Positions 1 to 9,700 of a stretch of 64,000 nucleotides of DNA are shown here, in pieces. Position 1 is the first letter of the stretch. Each line of letters starts with the position of its first letter. The notes beneath the pieces were generated by a model. That model did no database searches, had not been told where the DNA came from, and saw only the letters and a program-made list of their open reading frames with translations. The stretch is from Pseudoalteromonas sp. XMcav2-N. GTDB lineage: Bacteria > Pseudomonadota > Gammaproteobacteria > Enterobacterales > Alteromonadaceae. Where the stretch lies: the NCBI RefSeq assembly GCF_024124545.1, contig NZ_JAMXSF010000002.1:186001-250000 (forward strand), read 5' to 3'. Made by a program: the position numbers and the translations under genes.

Positions 1-1
1 A

Positions 2-2101
2 CATAGCGCGGATTTTGCATCCTATGCGCAACAGTTTCCATTAAAAGGGAAAAAAGACTTCCGCACAGCTCTTGAAGAAGGCGAAGCGCTCCTCGCAGAA
101 CCTACTCTGACCCCAGAGCAGCGCACCTTTGTCCTGCACAGAACCGCTTTGCACCTGGTTCGGCTCGACGATTATGACCGCGCTCAGGTCAGACTGGATG
201 CATTAGAATCACATTTAAATGCCCACCCTGATGACTCTATGCTGGGGAAATATCATTGGGTACGCGGTGACCTGGCATATCGCCTGAGCGATAGCCAAAC
301 TGCTCAAACGCACTTTCTGAAAGCCAGCGAGTTCTTTTCGCGCACTCAGGACTGGCGCATGCTCAGTCATGCCCATCGGATGGTCGCCAATGCCGTAGCA
401 AAAGGCAGTCCGGACCTAAATGCAATTGAGCATGTCACACTCGCCAAGCACTATGCTGAGTTAGATAACAACATTCCGCTGCACAATGCTGCATTTGATA
501 CCGAAGCCCGCATATATAAGCTCTTTGGCCAGTTAGACCGAGCACTGGAGAGTCGCCAGGCCCAGCTCACCTGGCTTAAAAAGCAGGCAACCCCAGAGCC
601 AGCTATGTTGTCAGCCACGTATTATGGCCTTGCTGATATATTCGTTGATTTTGGCGATCATCAGGCGGCACTGGATGGATTTTCGCAATCCTATCGCTTT
701 GATGCACAAGTTAACGATCGCCTCTATATGGGGCAGAATCAGATCAGAATTGCAGAACAGTATTTGCAACTGAATGACCTGGATGCCGCTGCAAAGGCAT
801 TTGAGCGAGCCAAAGCACTTAACGAGGAAATTAACCACAAGCGCAACCTCGGTTGGGCCATTGCCGGCTTAGGTCGTGTGCAATTAGCCAAAGCAGATTA
901 CCCACAGGCGGCCAGTTTAATTGGCCAGGGTTTAGCATTAATCAACCCAGACACCAGCCGAGCCCTGTACCTGAACAATCTCGTCTGGTATGCCAGCGCC
1001 TTGAGCCATCAAAGCCCTGTTCAGGCCATTGAACAACTGACGCCTTATTTCACCGCTACCGTGACTGATACTATGATTGAAGCAGCCAAAGTGTTGGCGT
1101 TTGCTCATCAGCAACAGCAGAACTTTAAAGCAGCCCTGACCTATCAGACACATGCCACTGCACTGCTCAAACAACAAACTGAGCAATCCAGACTGACCCG
1201 GCTGGCAGCGAAAAAACGCGATGCCGAGCTCAATTTAGAAACACTCAAAGTCAACCAGCTGCAAAGTGGACTGGATGAACAAAAGCGTCAGAGCAGAATG
1301 CAGAGTGTTGTGCTCGCGGCAGCCATCATCGTATTGCTGAACTTTTTCCTGATGTTTTATCTGTATCACCTGAAAAAGCGCAAAGTGATGGAGAAAGAAG
1401 CCACAGTGCTGAATCAGGCATTGACACTCAAACAGCAGCTACTTGCTGACGTATCACATGAGCTGCGAACGCCCCTGACCGTGCTTAAGCTCAATATTGA
1501 GGCGCTGCAACACAATTTGATTACCGATCCGGGCGCCACTTATCAGCTGATGCAAAGTCGCCTCTCAATGCTCAATACGCTTATCGCCGATATTTATGAA
1601 CTGGCGCAGGCTGATACTCACAGTTTACAACTCGACTTGCAGACCTGGCCGGCGCGCGAGCTATTTGATGAATTACTCAGTGGTATTAAACCCTTAATAG
1701 AGCAAGACGACTTAATTCTGACGACAGACAACCGCCTGACAGACACCGATCTCATTGTCTGCGACAGTAACCGGATGCATCAGATTTTCAATAATCTGGC
1801 ACGCAACAGCTGTCATTATAGTAATAAGCCGGGCCGCGTCAGCGTGACAATAGCCCGACAAGAGAGTCTGTTGGTGTGCCACTTTGACGACTCCAGCCCC
1901 GGTGTCAGTGATGAGGATCTGCCCCGCCTTACCGAGCGCCTTTATCGATGCGATAAATCTCGCAGTCGTGATCTTGGAGGGTCAGGGCTCGGGCTCTCTA
2001 TCTGCCAGAAACTCACTGAATTACATCAGGGCACACTGTCTTTATCGCACAGTGAACTGGGCGGGCTAAGGGTAACACTCACCCTTCCTCTGAATACCTA
2101 A
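2..2101 (+). CDS. TPR-containing sensor histidine kinase (5' end outside window)
   Basis: The reading frame is open from the window edge, so the true start lies upstream; 699 residues are visible. The N-terminal part is helical and TPR-like, with repeated A/L/Y spacing. One transmembrane helix follows (about nt 1300-1370), then a short coiled linker, a HisKA dimerisation domain with SHELRTPL (phospho-acceptor His codon at 1457-1459), and a HATPase domain with an N-box (NNLARNS, about 1790) and a G-box (GSGLGLS, about 1982). It should autophosphorylate and pass phosphate to a response regulator, which is not in the window and may be upstream. Having TPRs as the sensor suggests a protein or peptide cue; the ligand is unknown. 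Confidence 0.9.
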   Translation, partial: HSADFASYAQQFPLKGKKDFRTALEEGEALLAEPTLTPEQRTFVLHRTALHLVRLDDYDRAQVRLDALESHLNAHPDDSMLGKYHWVRGDLAYRLSDSQTAQTHFLKASEFFSRTQDWRMLSHAHRMVANAVAKGSPDLNAIEHVTLAKHYAELDNNIPLHNAAFDTEARIYKLFGQLDRALESRQAQLTWLKKQATPEPAMLSATYYGLADIFVDFGDHQAALDGFSQSYRFDAQVNDRLYMGQNQIRIAEQYLQLNDLDAAAKAFERAKALNEEINHKRNLGWAIAGLGRVQLAKADYPQAASLIGQGLALINPDTSRALYLNNLVWYASALSHQSPVQAIEQLTPYFTATVTDTMIEAAKVLAFAHQQQQNFKAALTYQTHATALLKQQTEQSRLTRLAAKKRDAELNLETLKVNQLQSGLDEQKRQSRMQSVVLAAAIIVLLNFFLMFYLYHLKKRKVMEKEATVLNQALTLKQQLLADVSHELRTPLTVLKLNIEALQHNLITDPGATYQLMQSRLSMLNTLIADIYELAQADTHSLQLDLQTWPARELFDELLSGIKPLIEQDDLILTTDNRLTDTDLIVCDSNRMHQIFNNLARNSCHYSNKPGRVSVTIARQESLLVCHFDDSSPGVSDEDLPRLTERLYRCDKSRSRDLGGSGLGLSICQKLTELHQGTLSLSHSELGGLRVTLTLPLNT

Positions 2102-2332
2102 GCAAATTGGTATAATGCCTCGTTGATCTGCACAGCTGGTCAACTTCCCTTTCGTACAGTTTTACTTTTGAGTAATTCATACTACCTTGAAAAACATCAT
2201 CGTCAGAGTGCAATACACTTCTGGCAAGGTGTTTGTTCCATTTTTTCAATCGAACCAATTAATTTAACCCATTATACAAATGAATCGGTGTAGCTGATAA
2301 TGGCTCCATCGAAATCAAAGGAGACACACATT

Positions 2333-3061
2333 ATGCTAAACAATATCGAAGGTCAGACAGTTCCACAGGTTACTTTTCCGGTACGTGAAAACGACGAATG
2401 GAAGAACATCAGCACAGATGACCTGTTCAAAGGTAAAACTGTTGTGGTTTTCTCACTACCAGGTGCGTTTACACCGACCTGTTCATCAACTCACCTGCCA
2501 CGTTACAACGAGCTGGCTGGCGTGTTTAAACAAAACGGGGTTGATGACATCGTCTGTATCTCGGTTAACGATACTTTTGTGATGAACGCCTGGGCCAAAG
2601 ATCAGGAAGCCGAAAACGTCACCCTTATCCCTGACGGAAACGGTGAGTTTTCTGAAGGTATGGGCATGCTGGTTGACAAAAAAGAGTTAGGCTTTGGCAA
2701 ACGTAGCTGGCGTTATTCTATGCTGGTCAAAGACGGTGTGATTGAAAAAATGTTCATTGAACCAGACGTGCCAGGCGACCCGTTTGAAGTATCAGATGCA
2801 GATACTATGCTTGAGTACATAAACCCAGAGCAGGTAAAACCTGAGCCTGTCTCTATTATCACTAAGCCTGGATGTCCTTTCTGTGCCAAAGCAAAAGCAC
2901 TGCTGGATGAAAAAGGCTTGGTTTATGAAGAACTGGTATTAGGTCAGCAAGCGACACTGACTAGCCTTAAAGCGCTGTCTGGCCGCGAAACTGTCCCTCA
3001 GGTATTCATTGGCGGCAAGCACATTGGTGGCTCCGACGACTTAGCGGCGCACTTCGCTTAA
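2333..3061 (+). CDS. hybrid peroxiredoxin-glutaredoxin (Prx5 type)
   Basis: This 242-residue protein fuses a Prx5-type peroxiredoxin (peroxidatic Cys50 in FTPTCSSTH) to a C-terminal glutaredoxin domain with CPFC at 181-184 and a TVPQVFIGG cis-Pro segment. Such hybrids, as in Haemophilus influenzae, reduce H2O2 and alkyl peroxides using glutathione, with the Grx domain recycling the Prx domain. An in-frame ATG exists at 2300, but the ATG at 2333 follows a clear AAAGGAGA ribosome site and begins the conserved domain, so I chose it. The next gene, 90 bp downstream on the same strand, is a flavin disulfide reductase that could recharge the thiol pool. Confidence 0.93.
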   Translation: MLNNIEGQTVPQVTFPVRENDEWKNISTDDLFKGKTVVVFSLPGAFTPTCSSTHLPRYNELAGVFKQNGVDDIVCISVNDTFVMNAWAKDQEAENVTLIPDGNGEFSEGMGMLVDKKELGFGKRSWRYSMLVKDGVIEKMFIEPDVPGDPFEVSDADTMLEYINPEQVKPEPVSIITKPGCPFCAKAKALLDEKGLVYEELVLGQQATLTSLKALSGRETVPQVFIGGKHIGGSDDLAAHFA

Positions 3062-3070
3062 TGTCTGTGC

Positions 3071-3121
3071 AGGCTTAATTACAAGCCTAACAACACATCT
3101 GTAAAGGGGCGTTACAGCCCC
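3071..3121 (+). other. two small stem-loops between the peroxiredoxin and reductase genes
   Basis: AGGCTT/AAGCCT (3071-3088) and AGGGGC/GCCCCT-type (3105-3122) inverted repeats lie in the 90-bp gap. Neither has a T-run, so they look more like mRNA-processing or attenuating hairpins than rho-independent terminators. Confidence 0.35.
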
Positions 3122-3151
3122 TCAATACTCCCCCTTGCTCAGAGGTAAAAC

Positions 3152-4600
3152 ATGAAACAACTTGAAACTGACGTCGTCGTCATTGGTGCGGGCACAGCTG
3201 GGCTCAGCGCCTATCGTAATGCCAAACAATCTACTGATAATGTGTTAATGATCGAAGCCGGTGCATATGGCACTACTTGCGCACGTGTCGGCTGTATGCC
3301 CAGCAAGTTGTTGATTGCAGCAGCAGAAGCAGCCCATAGCGTCACTGAAGCGCCAAAATTCGGAGTCAATACCACGCCCCCCGACATCGATGGTAAAGCC
3401 GTGATGGCAAGGGTGCGCAGCGAACGAGATCGGTTTGTTGGCTTTGTACTGGAAGCTGTGGATGAACTGCCCGAGCAAGACAGGATCAAAGGGTATGCAC
3501 GCTTTTTGGATGCGCATCGAGTTCAGATCGACGACCATACCGTGATAACAGCAAAGCGATTTGTGATTGCAACCGGCTCAAGGCCGAATGTACCGGGATT
3601 CTTTCAAGCATTTGGCGATCGCCTTATTATTAACGACGATGTCTTCGACTGGCACGACTTACCTGGGTCAGTTGCGGTATTCGGCCCAGGCGTCATTGGT
3701 CTTGAGCTGGGTCAGGCACTGCACCGACTGGGCGTTAATGTGAAGCTCTTTGGGGTAGGGGGTAACATTGGACCACTCACAGATCCGCAAATTCAGGATT
3801 ATGCCAATACCGTGTTTGCAGAAGAGTTTTATGTCGACAGCGACGCCAAAGTGTCTGATATGAAACAGGTCGGCAACAAAGCTCAGCTCACCTATATTGA
3901 CCGTGATGGCAAACCGCAGACAGAGCAGTTTGATTATGTGCTGGCTGCGACGGGCAGGGTGCCGAATGTCGACAAACTGGGCCTTGAAAATACCGGTATT
4001 GAATTAGATGAGCGCGGTGTGCCGCTGGCTGATTCACATACAATGCAATGTGGTGAAAGCCATATCTTCATTGCCGGTGATGCCAGTAACCAGATCCCGT
4101 TACTGCATGAAGCCGCCGATCAGGGCACCATTGCCGGTCAAAATGCCGGGCGTTTTCCGGATGTGCGTAATGGTCTGCGACGTGCACCGATTGCAGCCGT
4201 ATTTAGTGATCCGCAAATCGCCATGGTCGGAGAGAGCTTTAAACAGCTGAACGAACGATATGGCAAATGTGGCTGCTTTGCGATTGGTGAAGTCAGTTTT
4301 GAAAACCAGGGCCGTAGCCGGGTCATGCTCAAGAATAAAGGCTATATGCACCTCTATGCAGAACAGGGAAGCGGTTTGTTTTTGGGCGCCGAGTTCATAG
4401 GTCCTGCCGCCGAGCACATGGCGCACTTGCTCGCCTGGGCTGTACAAAATAAGATGACAGTACCTCAAATGCTGGAGATGCCTTTTTACCATCCAGTCAT
4501 CGAGGAAGGCTTGCGTACAGCGCTGCGCAATCTTAACGCCAAACTTAAATTTGGTCCGGATATTGTCCAGCACTGTATGGAGTGTGGCCCGGGCGCATAA
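3152..4600 (+). CDS. dihydrolipoamide dehydrogenase-like flavin disulfide reductase with Cys-rich tail
   Basis: This 482-residue class I pyridine nucleotide-disulfide oxidoreductase has an N-terminal FAD site (VVIGAGTAGLSA), redox Cys43 and Cys48 (CARVGC), an NAD(P) site (VFGPGVIGLELGQ), an FAD-binding ATGRVPN/IAGDAS segment and the C-terminal dimer domain with the catalytic HP..E (YHPVIEEG). It belongs near dihydrolipoyl dehydrogenases, but no lipoyl enzyme genes are nearby. The sequence ends HCMECGPGA, giving an extra Cys475-x2-Cys478 pair after the normal end of the fold. High-Mr thioredoxin reductases and mercuric reductases carry functional C-terminal Cys pairs, so this tail could relay electrons outward. 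Its position after the Prx-Grx hybrid suggests a role in peroxide defence; that role is inferred. Confidence 0.85.
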   Translation: MKQLETDVVVIGAGTAGLSAYRNAKQSTDNVLMIEAGAYGTTCARVGCMPSKLLIAAAEAAHSVTEAPKFGVNTTPPDIDGKAVMARVRSERDRFVGFVLEAVDELPEQDRIKGYARFLDAHRVQIDDHTVITAKRFVIATGSRPNVPGFFQAFGDRLIINDDVFDWHDLPGSVAVFGPGVIGLELGQALHRLGVNVKLFGVGGNIGPLTDPQIQDYANTVFAEEFYVDSDAKVSDMKQVGNKAQLTYIDRDGKPQTEQFDYVLAATGRVPNVDKLGLENTGIELDERGVPLADSHTMQCGESHIFIAGDASNQIPLLHEAADQGTIAGQNAGRFPDVRNGLRRAPIAAVFSDPQIAMVGESFKQLNERYGKCGCFAIGEVSFENQGRSRVMLKNKGYMHLYAEQGSGLFLGAEFIGPAAEHMAHLLAWAVQNKMTVPQMLEMPFYHPVIEEGLRTALRNLNAKLKFGPDIVQHCMECGPGA

Positions 4601-4652
4601 TACATATCCGGCAGTCCAGTCTTATCCTGATTGTAAACTGCACACAAGTCGT

Positions 4653-4686
4653 GCCGATAAGGTTTATTGCTCATCACCTTATCGGC
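4653..4686 (+). terminator. probable transcription terminator hairpin
   Basis: A perfect 10-bp inverted repeat, GCCGATAAGG/CCTTATCGGC, with a 14-nt loop lies 50 bp past the reductase gene and is followed by a weakly T-rich tract (TTCAATGTTTT). Confidence 0.5.
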
Positions 4687-4806
4687 TTCAATGTTTTCCG
4701 CATGTCCTTAAATCGCATTCAGAGCCAAAGTGGTTACTCTGTGAATTAAGCAGTGGTACCATGAGTACCTCTTTTGTTCCACTATTCATTCAACAAGGGA
4801 CCACCC

Positions 4807-5163
4807 GTGATACAGAGAATTGATACCAAACAACGCATGAGTCGCATCGTAAAACACAACGGCACTATTTATTTATGTGGTCAGGTGTGCAAAGACGCAG
4901 AGCAGGGCATTAAAGAGCAAACCGCCACCATGCTTGAGAAAGTCGACGAGCTGTTACAACAGGCAGGCAGTGATCGTCAGCATATCCTTTCTGCAACAAT
5001 TTACATTAAAGACATGAAGTACTTTAGTGACATGAACGAAGTGTGGGACGCCTGGGTTCCTGAAGGCCATGCACCTGCGCGCGCCTGTGTGGAAGCTGCG
5101 ATGGCCCGGGAGGCTCTGTTAGTAGAAATTTCAGTAATTGCGGCCGAGATCAACCCCAGCTAA
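4807..5163 (+). CDS. RidA/YjgF-family protein
   Basis: This 118-residue protein matches the RidA (YjgF/YER057c) fold: GTIYLCGQV near the N-terminus, the middle [11 protein letters not shown] strand and the ligand-binding Arg in PARACVEA, followed by LLVEISVIA. RidA deaminates reactive enamine/imine intermediates made by PLP enzymes. A subset acts only as ligand-binding proteins. I chose GTG at 4807 because AAGGGA sits about 8 nt upstream and the conserved fold begins there; a TTG at 4774 would add 11 residues with no family match. It appears monocistronic. Confidence 0.85.
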   Translation: MIQRIDTKQRMSRIVKHNGTIYLCGQVCKDAEQGIKEQTATMLEKVDELLQQAGSDRQHILSATIYIKDMKYFSDMNEVWDAWVPEGHAPARACVEAAMAREALLVEISVIAAEINPS

Positions 5164-5354
5164 AGCAGCTTTGCTTTACCGGGCGCTACAAACGAAAAGC
5201 TTGGTCTGACTGAGCTTTATACTGGCCACCAGGCATTGCGCCCTGACACATTTAGTGTATGAAAAATACACAAAAATCACATCTAAGATTCATTGTTAGT
5301 TCCTATATTTGATGCGACTTCATACGGAGTCGGAAATTATCATAAGGAAATATC

Positions 5355-5690
5355 ATGAAAAAACTATCTCTATTAGCTGCATCAGCAGCACTTGTTTTAT
5401 CTGCAAGCGCGAATGCCGCGCACTGGTGTGAAGCCTTTATTGAGCGTGTAGTACCAAACTCAATGGGCATTACAGTCTATTCAACCAGCGCTTATGACGG
5501 GCGTACACTAGATGTCATGTACAAAGATTACGACGACAGCAACTTCGGCGGCATCTATATGCGTGCTCTGGATGCGCAAAAATACCGCTACAAGGTTCGC
5601 CTTTACCCTGTAGAAGCAAAAGGGGAAGAGGATGGTGCGCGTTGTGACGATGGTGTCAAAGACTATCTGCGTACTATTTACCGCCCATAA
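5355..5690 (+). CDS. small exported protein of unknown function
   Basis: This 111-residue protein has a typical Sec signal peptide (MKK, hydrophobic core, ANA cleavage before AHW). The mature part is about 90 residues with two cysteines (in HWCEAF and ARCDDG) that could form one disulfide, and many Tyr/Asp residues. I do not recognise a family. An AAGGAAA ribosome site precedes the ATG, and a good terminator follows immediately, so it is a single-gene unit. Confidence 0.75.
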   Translation: MKKLSLLAASAALVLSASANAAHWCEAFIERVVPNSMGITVYSTSAYDGRTLDVMYKDYDDSNFGGIYMRALDAQKYRYKVRLYPVEAKGEEDGARCDDGVKDYLRTIYRP

Positions 5691-5705
5691 CACCTCGTAT
5701 AAAGA

Positions 5706-5729
5706 GCAGGCTTTACCCAGCCTGCTTTT
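5706..5729 (+). terminator. rho-independent terminator
   Basis: A 7-bp perfect stem GCAGGCT/AGCCTGC with a 6-nt loop followed by TTTT, 15 bp after the small exported protein. It lies between convergent genes. Confidence 0.75.
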
Positions 5730-5741
5730 GTGACCCTGTGA

Positions 5742-6569
5742 CTATTCTCCCGTTGCCTTAAACGCAGCGTTGGTACGTACATATAACAACACTTGCTGGT
5801 CCGCTGAAAAAGACATGTCTACAGGCTGGTGAGCTGTCACAAAACTGCCTGCGTGCAGCACCTGTCGAGCATTTTCCCGCTCGAAATTAAGCTGCCCCTG
5901 GATCACCACCGCTTTAAACTCGGTGCCTTCGCTCGACAACGTCATTTTCGTATTCGCAGGTAAGCGCAACAACACACCTGACAAGCTGCTTCTTTGCCAC
6001 AGATTGGCCATTTCTATTCCGTTACCGCTCAGCTGAGCCGAGGTACTCTGATCCAGCCAGGTCAGGTTATCATAATGAAGGTTAACGGGGCGTTCACCAT
6101 TGTCGAACTGCTGAGCAGATGGCTTCACCAGATAGGGGCCACTGTCTATCTCCAGATAAATCATATTCGCTGGCGCACTGGCTGAGGTAATGTGATCTTC
6201 ACCGGCAGGCTGGGTCCAGAAAGAACCCGACGGCATCCACATGGCTTTGGCAGTGGGGTCGTCATTATGTAGTGATCCCTCAATCACGATACCGCGGTAA
6301 GACACATTGTGAATATGTGGTGGCGATGAGAAACCTGGCTCAAACCTGACCAGCATCCCGGTAGCACCAGAATCTGTTCTGTCACCCCACAAGTTGGCCG
6401 CTCTTGGGCTTTTGTCACCCCGTGCAGGATTAAGGTAACCCCACTCTATTTGCTCAGTGCTGACCACCTTAACCTTGTCTGCAGTGGTGTGTGCATCAGT
6501 AGCCAACACAGCAACTGGAATAAACAGGGTCCCAGCCAACAGGCTGTTGAGTGTATTGAGTTTTACCAC
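5742..6569 (-). CDS. exported cupin protein (DUF4437-like)
   Basis: This 275-residue protein has an N-terminal signal peptide (hydrophobic LLAGTLFIPVAVLA, cleavage near ATDA) and two cupin halves. The first carries PPHIHNVSYRGIVIEGSLH with metal-type histidines and TQPAGEDH; the second, KAVVIQGQLNF, lacks most of them. The arrangement fits DUF4437 cupins, whose substrate is unknown. The start codon is GTG at 6569 (GTG GTA AAA CTC). The preceding GGGAGA is about 12 nt away, so initiation may be weak. It is transcribed divergently from the alpha-2-macroglobulin gene. Confidence 0.75.
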   Translation of the reverse strand: MVKLNTLNSLLAGTLFIPVAVLATDAHTTADKVKVVSTEQIEWGYLNPARGDKSPRAANLWGDRTDSGATGMLVRFEPGFSSPPHIHNVSYRGIVIEGSLHNDDPTAKAMWMPSGSFWTQPAGEDHITSASAPANMIYLEIDSGPYLVKPSAQQFDNGERPVNLHYDNLTWLDQSTSAQLSGNGIEMANLWQRSSLSGVLLRLPANTKMTLSSEGTEFKAVVIQGQLNFERENARQVLHAGSFVTAHQPVDMSFSADQQVLLYVRTNAAFKATGE

Positions 6570-6780
6570 GGTTATCGGTCTCCCAGAGCAAGCGCAGATT
6601 TAATAAGCAACGCGTGTCATGGTAGGCCCTATTGAACAGACAATAAACTGGCTAAAGATTGAAAGATTATCAACAAAACAATGACAATCTTGCTAATAAC
6701 TGTGCTTTTAACCCCTTTATCTACTGATCAACGTTATAAATTTGCTAAAGTCACCAGATACACCATTACAAGGACTCAAT

Positions 6781-9700
6781 ATGTTACTCAGAGGCGTGCT
6801 GTTACTGCTCACCTGCTTAACCTGGGCTACTCAGGCATTAGAGGTCGAGGATATTCGCTTTCATACACAAAAAAACACCCTCAAACAAATTCTGGTCCAG
6901 TTTGACCAGGATATTGCTCAGCCGGGACAAGTACCGAGCCACGCACAACTGACGCATATCACTTTGACTGATCAATACAAGCAGCAGTGCCGTTGGCGCT
7001 ATGTAGCATTCAATAAGCTCAGTTGTGATATACACACAAAAACCAGTGCCTATAAACCAGTAAAAGTGCGTGTTGAAACCGGATTTCCTGGGCTGCACTC
7101 TCAGTTACAAAATGACCGAACAGCAAAGTGGCACAGTGCCAACTGGCCCGTTTACATAGAAGAGCGTGAAGAAAAGCAGCTTCAGCTGGTTTACTCTGCT
7201 GACACAGAAACAGACAAACGCGTTGTATGGGATATCACGCACTCGCTGATCTTTAAGCTCAATGGTCAGTCTATTGTTCCAACGGCACGACATTATGAGA
7301 TACCCGGCTCAAGGCGAAGCTATCAGCTCAGATTTGACTTTGCTGAGTCGATAGATAACGGCAAGCTGGAGGTTGCATTGCCTGCTGGTTTTCAGCCAAC
7401 AGAAACGCACCTTGCATTACCGGCCTCACAACCTATTCACTCCCCGGAGCAACGCCCAGAGCCTGAGGCCGAGTTTAAGGGGCTATTTTGTGCAAAGCCT
7501 TTCCCCACAGGGCCATTCTGGCAAAACGCTTTTAAAGCGCTCCCTCCTGAAGAGGCAGGCTCCTGTGCCCCAGAAGCACTGGCACTGGGCTTTACCCACA
7601 GGGTAGAGAAATTTTGGCTAATGGAGTCTGTCATATCAGCATCGATTGCCACGCAACCTGTGATAATCAAAGGCAACGCGCGTGAAAGCCACGAAAGTGA
7701 CCTGTACTATTATCCCATCGCACTCAAAGGGGAAACGGACTACCAACTGGATCTCAGCGCACTGCGTTCAGACTCAACAGGGCATCCGTTTAAAAAAGCA
7801 GGTATGCTGATGCTGAGTACAGGGCCCAGTAGCCCTTACTGGCATATCAGCGAGCAATCAGGCAGTGCTTATCGGGCACGTACCCCTGCGGCACTGTCTC
7901 TGAGCACACGTAATACAGCAGATCTCTCAATTCAATTTTATCCCGTATTCGAGCTGGCGCAGCTGCATCACTGGCTACAGACAAAAGATAAATCAGAACT
8001 CCTTATGCCCTTGTCAGATATGCCGCGTCATATGGATAACCAAATACATCAAACTAACTTGCCTGTCAGTGGCCATCTGAAAGACCGAAGTGGCATACTG
8101 TTTTACGATCTCCAAGGCCCGGGTTCGTCCTCTGTTTATGATAGTCAGATAACAGTACGTAAGCAGCAGCAAACACTGACTGCGTCAGACTTTAACCTGT
8201 CTGTCCATCATGGCTCCGGTATTACCCTGTACAACACGGAATTTGATACTGGTAAGGCCATCGCTGATGTCGATATTTACCTTGCCTGTGCGTCTTTTAG
8301 CGCGCCCAAATATCTTGGACAAAGTGATCAACAGGGGCTGCTTACGCTGCCTCCTGAACAGTGGCAGTCTTTACAGCCACAAAACAATGCTGACTGCTGG
8401 TTATGGGCCAGCAAAGACACCACACACGCCATGATGGCGCTCGCGCACCAATCTGCTCCGGCAATCAGTGGCGAGCTGCTTAAAAGCCAGCCCATTTATC
8501 AGCCCAATTCAGCCATCGACTTAAGTGTCGTTTTGTATCGTCACACCAGCGACGGCCTGCAACCTGTACTCAACAATATCGAGCTCACATTGCAAAGAAG
8601 AGGCTCCGAACACAAAGCTCGCCTTGCGCAACAGTCAGTGTCTGAGTTTGGGCTAAGACAATTTCACCTCCCCGAAGGCGTTGATAAGCAGGGCAGATAT
8701 CATGTGCATGCCAAGGTAGCGGATACATCTCACTTTTTGGGTTCAATCTATGTCTCTGAGTTTATTCCACCTGAGATAGAATTTACCTGGCAACACCCTG
8801 ACACAGCATATAAAGATCGGCCACTGAACGTCTCTGTGAGTGGCAAAACCATGAATGGATTTGATGCTGACAACCTTAGCGGTGAGCTAAAATACCGGTT
8901 TATTCGCTTTGGTTATTCAGATCTGCCCAGTGGCTGGCCACAAGAGTATGACTTTAGCAGCAGAAGGGAAAAGCCTGCGAGCCAGCGCAATAACGCCATT
9001 CCTCTAAGCACAAATGGCACGCTGTCTTCAGCTACTTTCACGCCAACTGAGACTTTGCCACTGGTAAAACTGGCTCTGTCTGGCAGAGTGGTCTCCGAGC
9101 AAGGCGAAGTACAATTTTTCAATCAGCAACTGACCTACTTATCCCGTGAGCACTACATTGGTGTCCGGGAACAAGACGGACAAGTACATATCATAGCCGT
9201 CGACCACATAGGCAACCCGGTGTCTGTACCGGCCTCTGTTCATATGGAAGTTTCAACCACAGAACAGGGCCAACAACGTAAAGAGCAGGTGTTGCTTTGT
9301 GAGATCCAGACACCCGCAACCTGTGCTCTGCCCGACAACGAGTCAACCTTTTTTTATCTGGATATTCGCAGCGGGAAGCAGGGTTACTTGTGGAGACGCA
9401 CCGTTTCTCGCAGTGACTCTTCACCAGATGAAAGCGAATCGGTTGCACAATTCGGCTTAACGGGTAAAAAACACATAACGGCCCAAGCGGAATATACTTT
9501 CTCTGTAAACGCCCTCAGAAACGGCGAAATACTGGCTTTTATCACTGCCGGTGAGCATCAGTCGCTACGCACCTTTACAGTAAAAAAGGGAAGCAACGAC
9601 TTAACTTTGCAGGTGCCTCTCAGCTGGCTACCCGGCTTTCGGATAACAGCCGTGATGCCTTACTCGGACCAACACCGAGAAGCGCTACATCAACAATGGC

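Noticed and set aside
2105..2127. Another 18-bp motif copy (TTGGTA ... TGATCT) after the kinase gene
   Set aside because: The halves are separated by five extra bases and the middle is not A-rich.
4100..4573. 157-residue antisense frame in the reductase gene
   Set aside because: It is opposite a well-supported gene and has no recognisable domain.
6781..6860. Lipoprotein signal on the alpha-2-macroglobulin
   Set aside because: The candidate lipobox LLTC has Thr before Cys and lies within the hydrophobic core; the ATQA site fits ordinary signal peptidase better.
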